Shown: piece after piece, positions 63,944 to 64,000 of the stretch | How the letters are laid out: each line of letters opens with the position of its first letter | How positions within the stretch are numbered: position 1 is the stretch's first letter | NCBI GenBank assembly: GCA_023421795.1 | Contig: JAEZSO010000003.1 | Span: 62,001 to 126,000 of the forward strand | DNA length: 64,000 bases | Direction: 5' to 3' | Source: Cyanobacteria bacterium OH_PDB_230 | GTDB taxonomy: Bacteria > Cyanobacteriota > Vampirovibrionia > Gastranaerophilales > Gastranaerophilaceae | Program-made: the position numbers and the translations under genes | Notes under the pieces: generated by a model | What the model was told of the DNA's origin: nothing | The model's input: the letters and a program-made list of their open reading frames with translations, nothing else | The model's database searches: none

Positions 63944-64000
63944 CAAATAAACACGAGGATATTAAGAGAGAGAGAGTTTAACCTTGTTTAAATCATTAAT

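Overview
The window is AT-rich DNA from a Gram-negative, probably anaerobic bacterium. The best guess is a member of the Gastranaerophilales/Vampirovibrionia (Melainabacteria), the non-photosynthetic sister group of Cyanobacteria. Three things point that way. The tmRNA tag (ANNVVKADFSRARALAA) begins ANN and ends AA like cyanobacterial tags. Several unrelated proteins share a short N-terminal (V/L)SFxG/A-type motif that I associate with this lineage. The gene content (RIC, rubredoxin, ferritin-like protein, L-cysteine desulfidase, many radical SAM proteins) fits an anaerobe. A TolC-type secretion system shows an outer membrane. The lineage call is an inference.

Layout. 0-4 kb holds four divergent radical SAM paralogues in mixed orientation. 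4-9 kb carries small stress and redox genes: a DUF4145-like protein, ferritin-like protein, rubredoxin, an ADP-ribosyltransferase-like protein, tag, RIC/ScdA and DUF488. 9-17 kb has a large GAF sensor without a kinase, two coupled membrane proteins, a HAD phosphatase, a 5'-nucleotidase-like phosphoesterase and a family 2 glycosyltransferase. 17.1-18 kb contains three tandem genes for 56-residue peptides, each with its own promoter, two of them missed by simple ORF calling. 18-22.5 kb has two ATP-grasp proteins (TupA-like and PurD-like) around two U32-like paralogues. 23-24.7 kb is an Rrf2 regulator, a 2x[4Fe-4S] protein and a cupin, with a palindromic operator on the regulator's promoter. 25-37 kb is a complete type I secretion operon (TolC, HlyB, HlyD) with its 2,336-residue RTX substrate.

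37-45.7 kb holds L-cysteine desulfidase, a LuxR-type HTH, a chemoreceptor with four near-identical Cys-rich PAS repeats next to a triple-CheW protein, a GNAT acetyltransferase and an HDAC-like deacetylase. 45.9-52.7 kb is a six-gene group-4-hydrogenase/complex-I-like operon whose large subunit lacks the nickel ligands, so it is an Ehr-type complex rather than a hydrogenase. 52.9-57.7 kb is a patch of small membrane-protein genes, gdhA and a zinc-finger/HNH-like gene separated by decayed direct repeats, ending at the 3' end of ssrA (tmRNA). 58.3-64 kb has a GH57 enzyme, a von Willebrand A protein, a nitroreductase, a new 54-residue ORF, and a regulator made of four GntR-type winged helices coupled to an HExxH protein.

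The strongest leads for something undescribed are the 56-residue peptide family, the repeat-separated patch beside ssrA, the Ni-free Ehr complex, the four-domain GntR regulator and the shared N-terminal motif.
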